Shown here: one piece after another, positions 36,347 through 47,384 of the stretch
How the letters are laid out: the number at the start of each line of letters is the position of its first letter
Position numbering within the stretch: the stretch's first letter is position 1
Source: Hoplostethus atlanticus
Taxonomy: Eukaryota > Chordata > Actinopteri > Trachichthyiformes > Trachichthyidae
Length of the DNA stretch: 64,000 nt
Assembly (NCBI GenBank): GCA_034670405.1
Contig: JAXDDX010000002.1
Coordinates: 4,165,001 to 4,229,000 of the forward strand
Direction: 5' to 3'
Translations under genes and position numbers: made by a program
The notes under the pieces: generated by a model
Databases searched by the model: none
Seen by the model: the letters and a program-made list of their open reading frames with translations, nothing else
Told to the model about the DNA's origin: nothing

Positions 36347-37559
36347 ACTGTAGCGTGTTGTACTTCGTTATGAACGATGACTATTCTGAAAATTGACAAT
36401 TATTAAAATTATTCTTAGTAATTAATATCTTATTAACACTCGCGGAGCACCACCAGTTTACATGTATTCATACATCATGCTGCATGTGCGGCCAACAGGC
36501 TACCTGGCTGAGTGTATCGCCTGTTGATTTGATGCACATGGTTCCAGGTTCCAGGCACACACCCTGCTTTGCCATGAGCAGATGTTGGAAACTACCAGAA
36601 AGATTAAGGTCTGCGGCAACGTGTTGCTGATGGATAGCATCCATCAAGCAAAGGACCATCATATAAATGAAGGATGAAGGGTGAAGCAAGGGAAACGGGG
36701 GTCAGAGTCAGTGTAGGCAGACCTGATGGAGACAGCGCACGGGCCATCATTGTAATGCGGTGCACCTAATGAGGCTGGACGCTGGGCGAAAACGCAGACC
36801 GAGTGGGTGGGAGTGGTGGGCATAAAGTCATTTTGCAATTCAATTTGCAAAAGAGTCAACAAGAATTTGACTCCTGAAACGGTTAGGCTTAGATGGTCTC
36901 CCAGCATGATTGTCATGGACAGTTTTAGACCTATATCGGGGTTCTTCCCTATAGTCGTTAAAATAGCGTCTGTCTTCCCTCTGGTTTGGGTTGCGACTAT
37001 AGCTCCTATTGTTGTCGGAGTTATTGGACTTAGTACGCATAGGGCCATTTGGCTTGCTTTCTGGTTGTAAAGTAGATGGCTGTGGTTCACCCGGCTCATG
37101 GTTGTGAGCATCTTCAAATTCCATTGTCAGCTTTTGGGTGTCAATGTGTGGAACTGAGTTAAGATCCGGATTCTTGCCCGAAGCTATTCTTTGTTTAATG
37201 AAGCCTCTGAGAGCCAACTCACGTAGTTGGTGACTTGACAAAGATCGAGGGCAAGCTGACACTCCAAGATGGTGACTGGTGGTTCGGTGGAGGTTTTGTA
37301 CGAACAACGATTTGAAGTTCAAGTGTAACAGGTTCTATTGTTAGCTGTCTTTGCTTCACCACCCTCAGTAGAGAGGTGGAGGGGCCTCTCAAAGTGTGGC
37401 CCAATTCTATACACCAGGAGTCAGAACATCAGTGGCCAGAACACACTCAGAGCAACAATGCAGAGGATATGAAAAATAGTGTTTGTTTATTTAAAAATTA
37501 TAATCAGTTACAAATTTATAACAGCATTCAAAACTACTGGGCTACACTTGGGGAATAGG

Positions 37560-37675
37560 CGCTCCTTGAGGGCAAGAGCATTGCCACTTTACATTTCACT
37601 GCACACCTCGTGTGTGTATGTGACAATTAAACTTCTTGAATCTTGAATCTTGAATCTTGAATCTTGAACATCGCC
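37560..37675 (+). repeat. LINE-like 3' tail with (TTGAATC)n
   Basis: The stretch CACTTTACATTTCACTGCAC followed by TGTGACAATTAAACTTCTTG and four units of the heptamer TTGAATC is typical of fish L2/CR1-type LINE 3' ends. Confidence 0.5.
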
Positions 37676-38194
37676 CCCTATATCAGGACAAATAGATTTC
37701 ACACCACACCAACCGCTACACAAGGAAAAGGTGACTCAAGTCACTGGAAGTAAACACACAGATCACACCATAGGTAAAATATATCTAGACCAAGTAAAAG
37801 TACAAGCCAATATAAAAGGGAATATCAAACCCCGACCCAGGAAATGGCAAGGAGCTAAGGTACCAGAGCCACTATATAAGTTAAAGGCTTCTGGACAATA
37901 TTACAAAAATTAAATGCTGGGACTAAATACTTGAAACACAGTTTCGGGCAACACAAGAAATTAATAGCAATAGAATAAGTAACAAAAGAGAAAAGAATAG
38001 CTTAAATGATCCAACCCTATACAATCGGAATAAGTGACAAATATAAAGTATATACACAAATAAGTAAATTCATTTAAGTTTAAGCACCGTACAGCAAACC
38101 ACACAATAAAGAGATATTTAACACACTGCAAATACAATTCCATGCTATTCCCGGTGGGGGATAATTTTGATTAAATAAATAAGCAATCAAAAGA

Positions 38195-38270
38195 GTGGAG
38201 GAGAGAGAGAGAGAGAGAGCGGACAAGACAGAGAGCGGACAAGAGAGAGAGAGAGCGGACAAGAGAGAGA
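38195..38270. repeat. (GA)n with GAGCGGACAAGA units
   Basis: GA-rich run with three units of a GAGCGGACAAGA motif, inside the inserted LTR-like element. Confidence 0.8.
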
Positions 38271-40369
38271 CGCCATATCACCACACCACGCAGAGCGGGG
38301 TGTTTGGAGAACAAAAGGAAGCCAATAATAAACCAGGCCTGGTACTTTACAGCTATAATCTATGAGGGATGCGTGAGGTCGGATGGACCGCGTTTTAGTA
38401 GGAACTCATACCGTTATCCCTCATCCTTACACTTACTTCCCATAATATCATAGACAGCAATCAAACAAATAAACAGGGAGCTCTAGATGCCAATACAATA
38501 CCAACACGTCCTCTCCGACTTCACGCTCTCTCGTACAGAAGGCCACACACCCTGAAGGTGTGTGTCAGTTTTATTTGATCGGCTGTCCTAATTGGCGGTC
38601 GACAGCCAGTCAGCAGCGTGGCTTTGGCACACCTGAGCCGCACCTGAGCCACACCTCCAAAACAGTCACTCAGGAGAGAGAAAAGAGCAATCAGTGGCAG
38701 TCCTGGTACTGTAATGAACACCAATGATTATTCAGATTCCTGCATTTCCCCCATGTTACACAAGTCCTCCTCCATGTTTGGTTCATTTCTGAAACCAAAG
38801 TAAGCTTTTCGCAAGCGATGATAGTACTGTTGTGGCGGCTCTGGGGTTATGAACTGTGACATCATCTGGTTAAGCTCTAAAGTGTCAAGGTTGTTGACAA
38901 CTGCAGCAGGGCCTAACATTTTGACTAGAAGTGTTACAAGGTGGGATGAGGGGCGTCTAATCAGATCAAATCAAATTTGAAATGAAAGATTGGAAGCACA
39001 GATATACTGTAACTAGCTACTTGCCTTTTCAGAGTCAACTAGTTGATCAGGGATCAGATAAATCTTATGTGTGGTTCCACAAGTGGAGTAAATAGATGTG
39101 TTGACTATGACTTGACTATGCCTTCAGTGTGTTACCATGTAATGGTATTTACAGTTAATGCTGACATTTCTCAGTGACCATGAATACTTTGAAAAGTTTA
39201 GGAGGTTCCTAAACTAAAAATTCAAAAATGAAAATCAAAGAATTGAATTAGTCTTTAAAAATCCAACCATTGTAATATATATTCAAATTCCCAAAAGGCT
39301 CAAATGTTGCATTTGCATTCAACTGTATAAATTAATTGCCAATGAGTTTGATGCACTAATTTGAAATTCAAAAAGCCAAATTAAATTGAGATTCAAACAG
39401 GCAAATTAATTTGAAATCCAAAAATCCAAATGAATGATTGGAAACGGATGCATATCACAATGAACTAAGTTAAAATCTGGAATAAAAGTAGAAATTATCC
39501 CAATTTGTTTAATTGGAATGCAAAATTTCTAAATTGTAATAAACAATTGAATAAGGATGATTAAGCTAAACCCAAATTGAAAATAAGCATGAATTAAACA
39601 TGAAAAAGCCAATCAATATTGTAGTCCAAATCTTTCCAAACCTATTTCAATTACAAGTCCAAAAGTCACTACAAATTCCTAAAAGCTTTTAAAATGGTCA
39701 CTGAGTATGAAGGCATGTCATTATATTAATGTAGCGTTTGATTCTGAAGTAGTTACTATTCATCCACTAATAAACTGTGTCCAACGCATCAATAGACTAT
39801 GGTCAAGCACTGGTTGTGTTTGAATAAAGCTAGTTGTAGCAACTTTGTGTCACTAGGGGACCTCCTCACTTTATCCGACAGTGACTCACTGTCATAAGGG
39901 AAACAAGAGGGCCTATATGTCCGGCCTGTGTAACAAGTCAAATGTCAGCGTGAAAGCTGAGTTTTAAATGAAAATCACCACCAAGCACTTAAGCACATGC
40001 AAACTCTACAGAAAACACACAAAACTAATAGGCTAATAGCGTGTGTCTGAACAGGAACAATTCAATCAATAATAGCCGTCAGGCTAATAACCAAAGTGAC
40101 CGTCTAGGTCAATGAAGTTAACAGCTAAGCTAATTTTATGGCACTTAGCCTAGCACTGCTGGACTGCAGATACCAGCAACCCCCACGGGTTTCAAATTAC
40201 AGCGTCTCCATACCTGGACTACGGCAGCTAGTAATAAACGTCACAGACCCATACGGTTAGACGTTACACCCAGCAAAATGGTGATTACTTGCCAACAAAG
40301 AGTTATTTTCGCGCCGGAAACAGATCCCCTCTGTTGCACAATGTCAGCACTTTTACATTCACATATATA

Positions 40370-40620
40370 TTCGCTGCATTGGGGGTTAGTTAGAGAACAT
40401 CGTCTAGACTATACCTTTCCCTAAAAGCAGTTTTACCTTTCTATAAGCAGCGATTTCTTCATCTGCAGAATCGGCAAAAATTTTCTGAAGCAGTTTTACC
40501 TTTCCATGAGCAGAGATTTCTTCGTCTGCATACACACAAGTCTATTCACTGCTTATATACACTGCATAGAGGTGTATTTAGAGAACATCGTCTAAATCAT
40601 CCCCTTGCACTCTCTCCTAT
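40370..40620. repeat. Two diverged tandem units inside the LTR fossil
   Basis: Two adjacent units of roughly 125 bases share GCAGTTTTACCTTTC, GCAG(C/A)GATTTCTTC and AGAGAACATCGTCTA. They lie in the non-coding leader region of the minus-strand LTR fossil. Confidence 0.6.
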
Positions 40621-41134
40621 CGTTGTCCACAACAATTTCTCCTAACTCAGGTAGCTAATCTGAGTTTAGATGAGAGCGGAGAGTCGAATAATTCACAGAA
40701 CACCCCAGAGCATCGTGGGCAGTGTCTTGAATTATTCTGAAGGCCTTGTAACAAAAATGGGTCGGACTCTGCTGGCACTGGTGCACGCAAAATATTGACA
40801 AGGCTTCAAACGCCTAGTTCTATTGGTAAACTATTAAACTAGTTACCACAAACGTCCAAAATGCACTCACAGCTTTCCTGTTAAAACTCGACGTCTTAAC
40901 GTCAGGACGTAACACTTATAGAGTGTAAACTCTTTACTGGCAACTCTTTCTCTCAAGTAGGTATTAGATATGTGTTACTCGCTCACAGACTGCTCCTTTT
41001 TCTGAGACTTGCATGCTACTGCAAACCACTACTGTTAATAAGCCACTATTTCAAGTTTCATATGCATTGATATATATTGGACATGAGGATCAAGGTAGAT
41101 AATTTGAATTCTCCTCACATGGGGCACCAAAATA

Positions 41135-43084
41135 TGTAGCGTGTTGTGATTCGTTATGAATGATGAGACTATTTGGTCAATTCTGAAAATTGACAATTAT
41201 TAAAATTATTCTTAGTAATTCATATCTTATTAATTAACACTCGCGGGGCACTACCAGTTTACACTGGAATAGTCTCTTTATAATGATATCAGTCTAATAA
41301 TCAAAAGAAGTGAGCTCTAGATTTCAGTGATTTTCTACCTTCATGTCCAGGATATATCAATGACACACAAAAGCCAGTTCTTTATAAATGCAAAGATTTT
41401 ATTAACTATGTAAATAAAACACCAATAAAATGAATAAATGTATACTAAACAAAAACAGATAATGGCAATAAAACTGGCAAACAAGATAGCAAGATAAACA
41501 GTGGCAGAGGATATATCAAATAAGGTAGAAAGCTAAACAGTGGCAGGGGATATATCAAATAAGAGTGACAAATGACATTGGGATCAAAGATGGCAAGGAA
41601 GTTGGCACCGACAAAACGACCTGAGCTGTAATACGTCAAATTGCGGCAATGTGGCAACAGTGAAAGATGGCTTGGAGGACAGCTGACAGTTTCTGGGAGA
41701 CTTGGGACAGAAGGACAGAGAATAGTGGAGAGAGAGAGAGTATTCTAACCTCACTTTCACAGTTCAACACTGCCTTTGCATCACCCGTGCATCAACAAGA
41801 AAGTTGGTTACCGTCTGGTTTGCAGGGTGTCAGCGGCGTCCTCGTCTCCGTGGTACCAGTCGCGCAGTCGCAGTGGACAGGTAAACACACGCACGTGTTG
41901 GTCTGGACCAGTCGACGGCAGGAGGGCCGTTGTGGAGTGCGGTCCGGGGGCTGTTGTTCGTCGGAGTCGTCGTGCCAACAGTTCACCTCAGTGGATATAG
42001 AGGGATAGGGCGATGTGATGACTCACATCGTTCAGGAAGCAGAGTAGAGTAGCGGCTGGCTTCTGACGTGGTTTCGTAGTCTTCTGGATCAGGTTGAGTG
42101 AACTCAATCAGCCATCTCGGCAAGATTCACTCTAGAGCTGGTCTGGTACTTGAGCTGAGCGAAGTGCTTTGAGCCAGATTCAAACTTAGTTACGGGACGG
42201 GCTGCGGGATGGGCTGCGGGACGGGCTGCGGGACGGGCTGCGGGACGGTTGAGTTGAGTTTCTTGATGTTCCTTGATGTTTCTTGATGTCTTTCCGCCTG
42301 AGTTTTTGCCTGTCCGCGCCGTTGCAGGAGTTGTCCTCCTTTGTTTGTTCAGTTTGTGAGATTTCGTGTGTGTTCTGAGCCAAGCCCAAGGGTCAAGGGC
42401 TGAGAGGCTTTTATGGTATGTCAGAAGTGGTAGGTGTTTCCCTCATTTGCATGCATCAGATTTACAACTTGATGACCGGTGATCGCCATCCCCTAAAATT
42501 GCATTTCCAGCTCAGGTTTGGAAAACATTATTTTTCTTGATCCTTTGGGGATACAAGTGACATATTTAACAACAAAAGGGTTTGAATGACACCAAACATC
42601 ACTGTCTTACCACAAAATACTGGCGAGTAAACCAAAAGTCCTGATAACACATTCTGTGTGCCTTGAATAACCAAGATACTACATTGGGGAGTAGGGTACA
42701 TCATCTGCCACAGGGTGTGAAGTTTAAATCTAATAAACATATACAGAAAGCACATTTTTGCAATACATTCCAGAGTTTCTTTGTTCTCTTATTCTGTGTC
42801 TCCCTTGGAAGGCAGATTAGGTACATTTCCCCAGCCCTTATCATCGGTCCCATCTCCTAATGGCACCAGAGTGGGCTAGTCGAACCTGCAAAGTGTTACT
42901 TTTTGGCTGCTTTATGGGGGAAATCCACCTTTTGCTTCAAAGGGGGTTCCTTGGGTTTCCTGGGGACAGCAGGGGTCTTGACCCATAGGAAGACCCCGGG
43001 AGAGGAATGTGTTGTCTTTTGGGGTTGCTGTGTATAGTGTATGGCCCAAGAGGGGGGGGGCTAATGTCTCCTGCATACACTACA
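41135..43084 (-). repeat. Upstream LTR of the minus-strand fossil
   Basis: About 1.95 kb bounded by TG and CA when read on either strand. On the minus strand a CATAAAAG TATA-like box lies near 42,413 and an AATAAAA near 41,398, in the order expected for an LTR. It includes a short GGGACGGGCTGC minisatellite and two copies of an AAACAGTGGCAG motif. Confidence 0.65.
42193..42248. repeat. GGGACGGGCTGC minisatellite
   Basis: Between four and five 12-base units, one with GGGATGGGCTGC, inside the LTR. Confidence 0.85.
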
Positions 43085-43486
43085 ACACCCAGAACTTGGT
43101 TACCATCCTCATTGTAAAGGGCCCACCATAGAAAACCCTTTTAGCCAACGGGTTTAAAGGGAATTGCTATCGCATTTTTTTATATGCACTCAACCCTATC
43201 TGCAGCAGACTACTAGCCTTTTGTAGGGGTTTGTTTTTTATGACTAGAAAGTTATACGATTTCATTATGGACTCAGAAATCAAGAGCATACTTTTTTTAA
43301 AACTTTTTAGTTAACCCCCAAAGCAGGCAAAGGCTGCTTGGATTTTTCATCCCCCTTTGCATTCCAGCTATGATGCCTGTGTAACCCCCCACTGTTAAAG
43401 ACTGTAATCATTACACACGAAATTAGAGGCCCCGCAAATAAGAGATACAAAATAAACATGTCAAAGTTCAGTTGTTCTGATCAGGG

Positions 43487-43565
43487 TTAAAAAGGGGACA
43501 CCTCCCTCTCTCCAGTCTGCTTTGGTGTCTTTGGTTGAGGAGACATAATCTGCAACTGGGAGAAG
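43487..43565 (+). promoter_or_regulatory. TATA-like box and non-coding exon 1 of serpin copy 2
   Basis: TTAAAAA at 43,487-43,493, with a non-coding first exon ending at a GTGAGT donor at 43,566. Nearly identical to the promoter of copy 1, so the two genes probably share expression. Confidence 0.55.
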
Positions 43566-43956
43566 GTGAGTAATTTAAGAAGACAGAAGTCGTATTTCAG
43601 CTTTGTAATGCATGTTTATTATTGCTTTGCCAACAATCATAGACAGATTATGATTGACATGTTGAGTTTGAGATGTAACTTTGGACCCTGAATTAGACAA
43701 TCTCCTGACTGTTTAAATTGTAAAAACAAATTTGATGGACTGTCTATGAAAATAATTGAGGGGAAAAAATTGACTTCTTGATGGTTGGTTTAAGTTCACT
43801 CATGTTGTCCTCCTCTAGTTAGAATTAATAGTTATAATGAACATGCAAATACACACTGTCTCATGAATTGGAAATGTAAGGATCACATGAGTCAAGGACA
43901 ATATTTGCTGTAGCACTGAGCAATGGTGCACTTTTGAACTTTTGTTTTAGTTCACC

Positions 43957-45886
43957 ATGATGCGTGCAACCTTGGGTTTCTGGATCTTGTCAGCAGTGGT
44001 CTGCCTGGGGAGAGGTGACCATGGAGGTCACCATGAAGGTCATGACCATTCGCATGACAAAGGTCATGAGCACCATCACACTGTACCCGACAACAGTGCC
44101 AGCAAAGTCTCACTGGTGACTTCAGCCAACAACAATTTTGCCCACCAACTATACAGGAAGTTAGCAGCTCAGGCAGACTCACAAGGCAAGAACATCTTCT
44201 TCTCACCAATATGTGTGACCCTTGCCCTGGCTGCCTTGTCTGTGGGGGCCCGGGGAGAGACCCACCAGCAGCTTTTCAGTGGTCTGGGCTTCAACAGCTC
44301 TCTATTGACACAGGCTGATGTAGATCAGGCCTTTCATGCTCTCCTCACCAGGCCCAACAAGACGTCTGAAGAAGACATGAGTGCAGGAACTGCTGTGTTT
44401 GTAGATGATAACTTCAAGCCACGGCCTGAGTTCCTGGAGGCCTTGAAGCAGTTATACTTGGCAGATGGGTTCTCTGTCGACTTCACCAAAACCACAGAGA
44501 GTGCCGACACCATCAATAGGTACGTGGAGGAGAAGACCGGTGGGAAGATAGACAAGCTGGTCGAAAACCTGGATCCTAGCACAATCATGTATCTCATCAG
44601 CTACATATACTACAAAGGTAAGAGGTTATATGAGATGAGAGTTGGTTTATGGAATCGATCTGTCTTTCAGAGCCATCCTGCAAATCTGATACACTCATTT
44701 GAAGTTCAATATATCCATTGGCATTTTTGTGCATTTTTTTTTCACTCATTTCTGTCAATTAGGAAAGTGGGAGACTCCATTCGACCCCATGGACACCAAG
44801 GAGGAAATGTTCCATGTCGATGAGGAGAACGAGGTTCAAACTCGCATGACCTATTTAGACTGGCTTTCAGTTGCAATAGTTATGCTAGTAACGTGGCCTC
44901 TTATACTGATTTATATCGTGCGTCCTTGATATGTTCTCGTCTCCTTAGGCACGTAATGTTCAAATTGTCATCTTCCAGGTTCCAGTTCAAATGATGATGC
45001 AGGAGACGTATTTCAGAGTCTATTACGACCAGGAGATTTCCACGTCAGTCCTCAGCCTACCCTTCAACAACTCTAACACAATGCTGTTGTTGCTGCCTGA
45101 TAAGAATTTGATTGGGTTGGAGGAGGTCATCTGCCAGAACCACATCACCAAATGGATGAAGTGGATGAAGCTCAGGTTAGAAGAAACTAATCCCTGCCCA
45201 AGTGAAATGTTTTTCTTTTGTTCTGAGACAAAGCTGAGTAGTTGCAGCCCATCTGAATCTTAGATTGGTTGCTGTCTTTGGTAATCGACCCAAAGCACAA
45301 CATGTTGTGGGTGGTGTCAATACTCTGTGAATGTTTAGGTGAAACAGTGCAAAAAGTATTTTCTTTGTCTATTTAAGTCATAGATTATTCACTTCTGAAT
45401 GACAGATGCTGACAATCTCTGTTTTGAAGTCTGCATTTTCTCCCCCATTTCTTCTTTAGGGAATATAAAGTATTTGTTCCCAAGTTCTCCATCAAGACCT
45501 CTTACTCCCTGAATGATGTGTTGCGTGGAATGGGAATGACAGACATGTTTGGTATTGCAGCAAATTTCAGTGGCATTGCGGAGGGCCAGAGACTGGCTGT
45601 CTCAGAGGTAAGGACATAGAGCTGATGCACGTCCTTCCTCCTTTCCATTCCATCCATTCTTCATCTCACTTTGCCGTCTGTCCTTTGGCAGGTTGTGCAC
45701 CAAGCCAGTTTGGATGTGGATGAGGCTGGAGCAACCGCTGCAGCTGCTACGGGTATTGGCCTCATGCCTCTGTCCTACCGCAGAGTCCCCATCTTGAGGT
45801 TCAACCGGCCATTTATGGTGGTCCTCACCGAACCCACCACTGACAGCATCCTCTTTATGGGCAAGATTGTCAACCCAAATATCTGA
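43957..45886 (+). CDS. Alpha-1-antitrypsin-like serpin, copy 2
   Basis: Tandem paralogue of the preceding serpin, also 423 aa and with the same exon layout: 43957-44617, 44763-44833, 44979-45175, 45460-45607 and 45692-45886. Outside the loop the two proteins differ at about ten positions. In the reactive-centre loop they differ at 8 of 12 residues from 382 to 393. Here P2-P1-P1' is Pro385-Leu386-Ser387, a Leu-Ser bond expected to suit chymotrypsin-, elastase- or cathepsin G-like enzymes. It has a sequon at N113-SS that copy 1 lacks, and lacks the N178-TT sequon of copy 1. The signal peptide and His-rich N-terminus are retained. It has no transposon in intron 4 and is therefore more compact. 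ATTAAA at 45,930-45,935 is a likely poly(A) signal. All splice sites and the frame are intact. Confidence 0.94.
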
Positions 45887-46085
45887 TTAAACACTTTGTA
45901 CTCCCTCAAATACAGCTGTTGCAGCAGATATTAAATCCTCATAAAACCTGTACTGTGATTCCTTGCTTTATGATTACTTGTTAACCTAATCATTTTTGTG
46001 TATTTTGTTTTTTTTTAAACTATTTTGTTAAAGCCAGGTTAAATATGATTGCAGGGATAAAATACTGTTAAATAACCACATCAGA

Positions 46086-46275
46086 GGGACAAAATATATC
46101 ACTCATCAGATATGACACAACCCCCTTTTTGTATATGGGCCCTATATTTTGTAATATCTAAGGAACATTTTCTTTCCCCTTTTACATAATTTATGACATG
46201 CTTTTTACACATTGGGCCAAACCCCCTGAGAATTTTCAGATTGCTTATACATTTAAAATAAAAACATCCAAATAT
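46086..46275 (+). repeat. Serpin-flanking repeat R, partial copy 3
   Basis: The first 190 bases of R, again about 200 bases after a serpin stop codon. The match ends abruptly at 46,275, before unrelated sequence. Confidence 0.85.
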
Positions 46276-46497
46276 AGGCCTAGATATAATATTGTTATAT
46301 TAACCAACAATCTCTGTATTACTGTAGGCCACTGATAGCCCTGCCAAAGGGGCAGGTAAACAGGGCAAACAGTTGTAAATGTTTGACTGGCCTTTAGTTG
46401 TAAAGTAGCCCAATATAGTATAACAAACCTCACTGTAGTGTCTTTAAAGGCTGATTTATTGGGGTGTTCCACATTAGCAAAAGCCTGCTTTCCAATA

Positions 46498-47076
46498 GAG
46501 TGCTGCAGGGATATTTTTGTAGGCCAAACCGGAAGTTAGTCTCACCCTGGTTCCCTCGACAAAAAGCCAATGGGATTTTTCACTTATGATTTCTGAAGCG
46601 TAAATGCAATCGCCAGAAGTAAAAAGCTAACGTTAGGCTATAAACGAACTACACCACGGTCGCATGACTTCAATGTCACCACCAAGCTTCCAACTTGTAA
46701 TTTACCGCTTACCTCTTCTACAAAAGCCTTTCCTCTTAGCGTGACCTGATCTAGCTAGTGGTCATGGCTGTGTGAGTATAAACACAACTAGAGGCTGTAA
46801 AGGCAGACTAGTGAGTAGATTTAAGGGTAGATTTAATTTTAATTTAAATTTAATTTTAAGATGCGTAAAAGCTTCAAAATTCACGAGTGGGGTATTTACT
46901 GACGTATTTTATGACGTAGAACAAAACGTGAAAATCTCTTAAACTTGTGTTAATCACAGACCTTATTTCAGGCATCTAACCAAAAACCCATTAAAAAAAA
47001 CCATTGACTTCGAGGCGAGGGAACCGGAAGTACAAAAATGTATTTCCAGGTATTAGGACTCATTCCTGCAGCACTC
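46498..47076. mobile_element. MITE with GAGTGCTGCAGG ends upstream of CARNMT1
   Basis: Inverted ends GAGTGCTGCAGG and CCTGCAGCACTC are flanked by TA on both sides. Subterminal blocks (GGTTCCCTCG, AGCCAATGGGATTTTT) also recur inverted. The 579-bp element has no coding capacity. The TA flanks suggest a Tc1/mariner-type MITE. It ends about 310 bases before the CARNMT1 start codon. Confidence 0.75.
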
Positions 47077-47384
47077 TACGAGTTAGGAAATATGGGGCAG
47101 TGATAACAACTATTGATTCAAATTGAATTTTGTCAAAAGTAACCTTACAACTACCCAACAACACCATCGGTTTGAGTTGTGAAACTCAAAATAAAGTAAG
47201 GCTGGCTTGGCTTACTCACTTTCAGTATTTACTAAAAAGTATGCCATCTCTAGAATATTTAAAAAAAAAATAATAATAAATAATAAATAAATAAAAATCT
47301 GTGCTCGATGGCTTTTCCTGAATAGAAAAACCGCTTTGTAGTGAGTTATCGTCCTTCGATTGGGTGGGTCTGTGTCTTTCAGAC

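Larger units (their letters stand above)
37324..38760. mobile_element. LTR-like element inserted in the larger LTR fossil
   Basis: A 1.44 kb segment with inverted ends TGTAACA and TGTTACA and a 4-bp CAAG duplication (37,320-37,323 and 38,761-38,764). It has no recognisable coding sequence and could be a solo LTR or a short non-autonomous element. It sits within the gag-like region of the older fossil, so it is the younger of the two. Confidence 0.6.
36349..43084 (-). mobile_element. LTR-element fossil between the two serpins
   Basis: A 6.7 kb retroelement in minus orientation, with ends TGTAG...CTACA and a 4-bp ACAC duplication on both sides. The matching site near serpin copy 1 (30,752) lacks it. 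Its upstream LTR is the right-hand one, at 41,135-43,084. A short match to the LTR start lies at the left end. Minus-strand gag-like stretches occur within 36,840-37,322 and 38,728-38,919. No pol or envelope region is recognised. It is broken in several places and is also interrupted by a second LTR-like element at 37,324-38,760. The roughly 110 bases shared by the two LTR ends differ at about six positions plus small gaps, so it is neither very young nor ancient. I could not settle between gypsy-like and retrovirus-like. Confidence 0.75.
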
